Shown in pieces: positions 60,144 through 64,000 of a stretch of 64,000 nt of DNA. The stretch's first letter is position 1; each line of letters starts with the position of its first letter. A model generated the notes under the pieces. The model saw only the letters and a program-made list of their open reading frames with translations, ran no database searches and had not been told where the DNA came from. Location of the stretch: positions 62,001 through 126,000 of the forward strand of contig NZ_RAWE01000003.1 of assembly GCF_003611695.1 (NCBI RefSeq), written 5' to 3'. A program made the translations under genes and the position numbers. Origin of the DNA: Corallococcus carmarthensis. GTDB taxonomy: Bacteria; Myxococcota; Myxococcia; Myxococcales; Myxococcaceae.

Positions 60144-61124
60144 TCAGGGCGCGAGCGTCGCGAGGAACTCGCGGATGGCGCGGCCGTGCTCCACGGGTTC
60201 CTCGATGTGGCCCATGTGACCGCTGTGCGCGAGCACGACGAGCCGCGAGCCCTGGATTCCTGCATGAGCCATGCGCGCCATCTTCTCCGAGCAGATGGCG
60301 TCCCGGGCGCCCACGAGGATGAGCGTGGGCGTCTTGACCTCATGCAGCCGGGGACGCACATCGAAGCTCGTCTCCCCGGTACTGAACGCGCCTCCTTCGG
60401 GTGGCACGGTCTGCCGGGGACCGATCCACATCTGGACCTGCTCCCGGTAGGCCGCGAACTCGTGGCCGCGGTGGGTCCAGTCGGCGAAGGTGAAAGGCAT
60501 CGTCCGCTTCATGCCGGCGGTGGCGTCGGCGTCGGTCTTCTCTTCGCTGAAGGCCGCGAAGCCGGCGCTGGCCTCCGCGAACCACGGCTCATGTTCGAAC
60601 CACTGGAGGTTCGACATGATGTCCCGGCCCAGCTCGCCGCCCGTCACCGGTGACGTGTCGTAGAGGATGAGCCCACGCAGGTGCTCCGGGTGCGTGAGCG
60701 CGTAGCCCTGAGCCACGAAGCCACCGTGCGAATGGCCGAGGAGCACCACCCGGTCCACGCCGAGCGCCGCGCGCACGCCCTCCACCGCCTTGACGTACGC
60801 CTCGATCGTGTAGCCGTTGGGGTCGGCGAGCCTGCCGGAGACACCCGTGCCGAACGGCTCGATGTAGACGACGGTGGCGACCTGCTCCACCTCCGGCATG
60901 CGGAGGGAGCCCCAGTCGCCCCCCGGCCCACCGGGGTGCGCGATGACGACCGGCCCGCTGCCGAACACGTGGAAGGCGACCGGGACGCCATCGACGACGG
61001 CCTGCCGCGCACGCGGCTCGGCGCCGGCTGCTGTCGCCGGGGGCCGCGGGCCGGTGGAGCAGGCCATGAACGCCAGGGAGAGGACGAGGACACCGGCGAC
61101 CCGGTGGACGGGGGAGATCTTCAT
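60144..61124 (-). CDS. alpha/beta-hydrolase lipoprotein, proline-iminopeptidase-like
   Basis: This is a 326-residue lipoprotein (LSLAFMAC, Cys22). HPGGPGG (63-69) is the oxyanion-hole motif of S33-type hydrolases, Ser132 lies in GHSHGG, and late Asp (VGARDAIC) and His (HSGHMGHIEEP) complete the triad. The substrate may be a peptide, lactone or ester. It is divergent from a TetR gene, with a 30-bp palindrome between them, so it is probably repressed by that regulator. The stop adjoins a LysR remnant. ATG 61124 is chosen for the lipobox. Confidence 0.85.
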   Translation of the reverse strand: MKISPVHRVAGVLVLSLAFMACSTGPRPPATAAGAEPRARQAVVDGVPVAFHVFGSGPVVIAHPGGPGGDWGSLRMPEVEQVATVVYIEPFGTGVSGRLADPNGYTIEAYVKAVEGVRAALGVDRVVLLGHSHGGFVAQGYALTHPEHLRGLILYDTSPVTGGELGRDIMSNLQWFEHEPWFAEASAGFAAFSEEKTDADATAGMKRTMPFTFADWTHRGHEFAAYREQVQMWIGPRQTVPPEGGAFSTGETSFDVRPRLHEVKTPTLILVGARDAICSEKMARMAHAGIQGSRLVVLAHSGHMGHIEEPVEHGRAIREFLATLAP

Positions 61125-61189
61125 GGTGGAGCGTCCATAGCAGGTCGGTGCGCCGGAGATGCTGTCCCACCTGGAGCGCCTATAGTCTC

Positions 61190-61219
61190 GATTGACAACC
61201 TGAGCCCAGACTGTCAATC
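61190..61219. promoter_or_regulatory. TetR-type operator palindrome
   Basis: GATTGACA (61190-61197) and TGTCAATC (61212-61219) are perfect inverted half-sites around 14 bp. It ends 8 bp before the TetR start and lies 66 bp from the hydrolase start. Each half carries a TTGACA-like -35 element, so binding would block both promoters. Confidence 0.65.
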
Positions 61220-61227
61220 AAGTCCAT

Positions 61228-61833
61228 ATGGCCGTGGACCCGAAGTCACCCTCGAAGCCCCCGGATGATGCGCGGCGGCGCAAGCTGCTGGAGGCGTCGC
61301 TCGGGGTGTTTGTACGCTTCGGCTATCGCAAGACGTCGATGGAGGAGGTGGCCCGGGCGGCGGATGTGTCCCGCCAGGGGCTCTACCTGCACTTCGCCAC
61401 CAAGGAGGAGCTGTTCCGGGCGGCGGTGGAGTACGCGCTCGGCAGCTACCTGGAGGCGGCGCTCGCGGCGCTGACGGAACCCGGGCGCCCGCTGGAGGCC
61501 CGGCTGGTGGCCGCGCTCGACGAGCGGCTGGGCTGCTACATCGGACAGATGGGAGGGGATGCCTCGGACCTCATCGAGACCAGCGGCGTCCTCACGGGCT
61601 CGCTCCTGGCCGACCATGACTCCCGGTTCGAGAAGGCCCTGGCCCGGGCGCTCTCCGACTCGCCGTTGATGGACGTCTATGCGTCCGCCGGACTCACCGC
61701 GCCGCAGCTCGCGCGGACGCTGCACGCCACCGCGCGCGGTTGGAAGCACACGTGCACCTCGCGCGAAACCTTCGTTGAACAAGTCACCGTCGGGGTGCGG
61801 ATGCTGTTCGCGCCGCTGCGCCGGGGCCGCTGA
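61228..61833 (+). CDS. TetR family transcriptional regulator
   Basis: This is a 201-residue protein. The helix-turn-helix at about 18-66 is classical: RRKLLEASLGVFVRFGYRKT, MEEVARAADVSRQGLYLHF, then KEELFRAAVEYAL. The C-terminal domain is helical and presumably binds ligand. It is divergent from the alpha/beta-hydrolase and has the palindrome upstream, pointing to autoregulation and control of the hydrolase. The SDR gene starts 51 bp after its stop and may also be in the regulon. Confidence 0.9.
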   Translation: MAVDPKSPSKPPDDARRRKLLEASLGVFVRFGYRKTSMEEVARAADVSRQGLYLHFATKEELFRAAVEYALGSYLEAALAALTEPGRPLEARLVAALDERLGCYIGQMGGDASDLIETSGVLTGSLLADHDSRFEKALARALSDSPLMDVYASAGLTAPQLARTLHATARGWKHTCTSRETFVEQVTVGVRMLFAPLRRGR

Positions 61834-61884
61834 CGCGCCCTGCCCTGCCGTTCCCTCGTTGCTTGCCGCACGGAGGCCTCTCCC

Positions 61885-62796
61885 ATGAGCGAAGCTCTAC
61901 CTTTTGGTGCCCGTTCCACCGCGGATGAGGTGCTCGAAGGGGTCGACCTGAAGGGGCGCACCTTCCTGCTCACGGGCTGCAACGCCGGCCTGGGGGCGGA
62001 GACCCTGCGGGCGCTCACCTCGCATGGCGGACACGTCATCGGGCTCGCGCGTTCGCTTGAACAGGCGCGGGAGGCGTGTGCCCGGGTGGGAGGCTCGACG
62101 ACGCCTGTCGCCTGCGACCTGGGGAACGTGGCCTCCGTCCTCGCCGCGGTGGAGACCGTCCGTGCGCTGGGCCGTCCGCTGGATGCCATCATCGCCAACG
62201 CGGGGGTGATGGCCCCTCCGAAGCTCGAGCTCCGGTACGGCGTCGAGCAGCAGTTCTTCGTCAACCACCTGGCCCACTTCCTCCTCGTGAACCGGCTGGT
62301 CGACCGGGTGCCGGACCGCACGGGCCGCATCGTGGTCCTCAGCAGCAGCGCGGGCGTCAACCAGGCCCCCCGCGAGGGCATCCAGTTCGACAACCTGGAC
62401 GGGCATCGCGGCTACAAGCCCGTGGCCTTCTATGGGCAGTCGAAGCTCGCCAACGCGCTGTTCGCCCGGGAGCTGTCGCGCCGGCTCGCGGACCGGGGCA
62501 TCTGCGTCAACTCCCTGCACCCGGGCGCGGTGCGCACCTCGCTCACGCGGAGCCTGGGCTTTCCGTTCACGCTCATCATTCCGGTGGCCCGGCTGTTCAT
62601 GAAGTCCGTCGAAGCGGGCGCGGCGACGCAGACGTTGCTTGCCGCGAGCCCCCGCGTGGACGGCCTCACCGGGAAGTACTGGGCCGACTGCCAGGAGGCC
62701 CGGGGCCACAAGCTGCTGGACGATGCCGCGTTCGCCCAGCGGCTCTGGACCGTCTCCGAGGACCTGCTGCGCCCTCTCGTCAGCGCTCCGGGCTGA
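61885..62796 (+). CDS. short-chain dehydrogenase/reductase, retinol-dehydrogenase-like
   Basis: This is a 303-residue SDR. TGCNAGLG (30-37) is the cofactor motif, NAG is at 105-107, the catalytic Ser is in VVLSSSAGVN (about 153-155), and Tyr183-x3-Lys187 (YGQSK) completes the site. LHPGAVRT follows. RxSxE-like wording (LARSLEQAREA) suggests NADP(H). Length and C-terminal tail fit WW-domain-oxidoreductase/retinol-dehydrogenase-like SDRs. It acts on an unknown alcohol or ketone. It follows the TetR gene. Confidence 0.9.
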   Translation: MSEALPFGARSTADEVLEGVDLKGRTFLLTGCNAGLGAETLRALTSHGGHVIGLARSLEQAREACARVGGSTTPVACDLGNVASVLAAVETVRALGRPLDAIIANAGVMAPPKLELRYGVEQQFFVNHLAHFLLVNRLVDRVPDRTGRIVVLSSSAGVNQAPREGIQFDNLDGHRGYKPVAFYGQSKLANALFARELSRRLADRGICVNSLHPGAVRTSLTRSLGFPFTLIIPVARLFMKSVEAGAATQTLLAASPRVDGLTGKYWADCQEARGHKLLDDAAFAQRLWTVSEDLLRPLVSAPG

Positions 62797-62941
62797 GCGC
62801 GGACGGCTCAGCGCCGCACGGGCCTGCCGGCGATCAGGTCGCGGTGCAGGGCCTCGCTCAGGACGAAGCGGCCTCAGCGTGCCGAGTCCGACCGCCCGTA
62901 GGAGGTATGCTTGATGGGCTCATTTCGCTGGGAGGCAACGG

Positions 62942-63769
62942 ATGGACGGCACGTACAAGTCACTGCGCATCGAGAAGGGCGAGGGCATCGCCGAGGTGGT
63001 GCTCACGGGCCCGGGCAAGGGCAACGCGATGGGCCCCGACTTCTGGCGGGAGATGCCCGAGGTGCTCCGCGCGCTGGACGCCGACGACGCCGTGCGCGTG
63101 GTGTTGGTGCGCGGCGAGGGCAGCCACTTCACCTACGGCCTGGACCTGATGGGGATGATGGAGTCCCTTGGGCCGCTGCTCACGGGCGAGAGCAACCTGG
63201 CGCTGGAGCGCAGCCGGCTGCTCAAGCTGATTGGAGAGATGCAGCAGGCCACGGAGGGGGTGGCCCGGTGCAAGAAGCCCGTCATCGCCGCGGTGCATGG
63301 CTGGTGCATTGGCGGGGGCATGGACCTCATCGCCGCGTGTGACTTCCGGTATTGCTCGCAGGAGGCGAAGTTCTCCCTGCGCGAGGTGAAGGTCGGCATC
63401 GTCGCGGACCTGGGCGCGCTCCAGCGGTTGCCGCGCATCATCGGCGAGGGGAACACGCGCGAGCTGGCCTACACCGGCGGCGACGTGGACGCGGCGCGCG
63501 CGCTGCGCATGGGCCTGGTCAACGAGGTCTTCCCCTCCCCCGAGGCCCTGCTCACGGAGGCGCGGGCGACGGCGCGGCGCATCGCGGACAACCCGCCGCT
63601 CGTCATCCAGGGCGCCAAGCAGGTGATGGAGTACTGCGCGGACAAGTCCATCGCGGACGGGCTGCGCTACGTGGCGGTGTGGAACTCCGCGTTCCTCCAG
63701 TCGCTTGACCTGACGGAGGCCTTCTCCGCCTTCGCCGAGCGCCGTCCGCCCCGCTTCCAGGGGCGCTGA
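62942..63769 (+). CDS. crotonase, delta3,5-delta2,4-dienoyl-CoA-isomerase-like
   Basis: This is a 275-residue crotonase-fold protein. The substrate loop is GWCIGGGMDLIAACDFRYC. Asp128, Glu148 (REVKVG) and Asp156 (IVADLGALQRLP) occur with spacing 20 and 8. These are the positions of the Asp/Glu/Asp triad in ECH1-type dienoyl-CoA isomerases. VWNSAFLQSLDL also matches that group. The likely role is unsaturated fatty-acid beta-oxidation. TGGGAGGC precedes ATG 62942. The gap 62797-62941 holds no full gene; a short minus-strand frame before 62808 is noted elsewhere. Confidence 0.85.
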   Translation: MDGTYKSLRIEKGEGIAEVVLTGPGKGNAMGPDFWREMPEVLRALDADDAVRVVLVRGEGSHFTYGLDLMGMMESLGPLLTGESNLALERSRLLKLIGEMQQATEGVARCKKPVIAAVHGWCIGGGMDLIAACDFRYCSQEAKFSLREVKVGIVADLGALQRLPRIIGEGNTRELAYTGGDVDAARALRMGLVNEVFPSPEALLTEARATARRIADNPPLVIQGAKQVMEYCADKSIADGLRYVAVWNSAFLQSLDLTEAFSAFAERRPPRFQGR

Positions 63770-63816
63770 CGCGCACGCGGTCGCTTCAAACAAGCCAACC
63801 CACCTGGAGCCACTCG

Positions 63817-64000
63817 ATGAGCAGGTACGTCGTCAAGCTGAAGGCCCCCAAGGGGCAGACCGTTCCGCCGTTGCTCGCGCGCTTCGCGAAGTGGCTCGCG
63901 AAGCAGGAGTACGGCGCGTTCGGCGCCTTCGAGCTCATCTCGCCAAGGGTGCCCGGCGGGCTGCGCGACGCGTGGTGCTTCCTCTCGCTGCCCGAGGGCT
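63817..64000 (+). CDS. hypothetical protein, 3' truncated by window edge
   Basis: The frame runs from ATG 63817 to the window end (61 residues: MSRYVVKLKAPKGQTVPPLL onward). CTGGAG lies about 8 bp upstream. It is basic at the start, with an RFAKWLAKQEYGAFGAFEL segment, and no family is recognisable from this part. It is co-directional with the crotonase, 47 bp apart. Confidence 0.6.
   Translation, partial: MSRYVVKLKAPKGQTVPPLLARFAKWLAKQEYGAFGAFELISPRVPGGLRDAWCFLSLPEG

Noticed and set aside
62808-62875. Short minus-strand frame (RFVLSEALHRDLIAGRPVRR) before the crotonase gene
   Set aside because: Twenty residues with an in-frame stop just upstream. It could be a decayed C-terminus, but chance in GC-rich DNA is as likely.
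1-64000. Search for CRISPR arrays, tRNA/rRNA genes, transposases or phage integrase
   Set aside because: No regularly spaced repeats, RNA-gene signatures or recombinase motifs were seen on reading; short divergent remnants are the only signs of rearrangement.

Overview
The window is 64 kb of high-GC DNA with dense coding on both strands. It has the look of a myxobacterium of the Corallococcus/Myxococcus type. This assignment is an inference, based on the large share of lipoproteins and other exported proteins, a eukaryote-type Ser/Thr kinase opposite a sigma factor, a Cys/hydrophobic/Arg C-terminal sorting tail of the MYXO-CTERM kind, choice-of-anchor domains, a TonB-fused TonB-dependent receptor, and several multidomain secreted hydrolases. 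I saw no rRNA, tRNA, CRISPR array or insertion sequence. This reads as accessory, exported-protein territory and not as housekeeping DNA.

Region 1 (1-13.6 kb) holds scattered small transcription units: a partial DUF1566 protein, a DoxX-like membrane protein, a lipoprotein opposite a glutathione S-transferase, an orphan membrane-anchored protein behind a near-consensus sigma-70 promoter, a C39-like peptidase with a peptidoglycan-binding domain, a lipid-anchored serine hydrolase and an HSL-type esterase. The most interesting gene here (7144-9495) encodes a modular toxin-like protein with SH3, LysM-like and glycine-rich hydrophobic segments. Its C-terminus matches the RelA/SpoT alarmone-synthetase fold motif by motif. 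A 128-residue gene 7 bp downstream is a candidate immunity protein. An EEP-family phosphodiesterase, a parallel beta-helix lipoprotein and a collagen-like lipoprotein follow.

Region 2 (13.6-30 kb) starts with a divergent kinase/sigma-factor pair; the kinase carries an anti-sigma-like zinc motif. Next comes a co-directional run of four large exported proteins: a subtilase with a somatomedin-B-like tail, a lipoprotein ending in a Hint (Hedgehog/intein) domain, a choice-of-anchor protein with a dead alpha/beta-hydrolase domain, and an M36 metallopeptidase whose start overlaps the previous stop. A methyltransferase and several orphans follow.

Region 3 (30-49 kb) contains a TonB-fused outer-membrane receptor with a coupled lipoprotein, a serine hydrolase, a 1197-residue cytochrome c/von Willebrand D protein, an ankyrin/beta-solenoid protein, a beta-class GST opposite a MetR-like LysR regulator with an evident operator, two tiny cysteine-rich exported proteins, an imine-reductase-like enzyme and a membrane M28 peptidase.

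Region 4 (49-64 kb) contains a second EEP enzyme, a lysozyme-like/M23 peptidoglycan-hydrolase operon that shares two cysteine-rich modules, a zinc alcohol dehydrogenase, small envelope proteins, a haem-c lipoprotein with a jacalin-type lectin, a LysR remnant, a TetR regulator opposite an alpha/beta hydrolase around a 30-bp palindrome, an SDR and a dienoyl-CoA-isomerase-like crotonase. A 21-bp direct-repeat element is shared (16/21 identities) between the C39/peptidoglycan-binding gene and the lysozyme/M23 operon, which suggests that cell-wall-active exoenzymes are regulated together.
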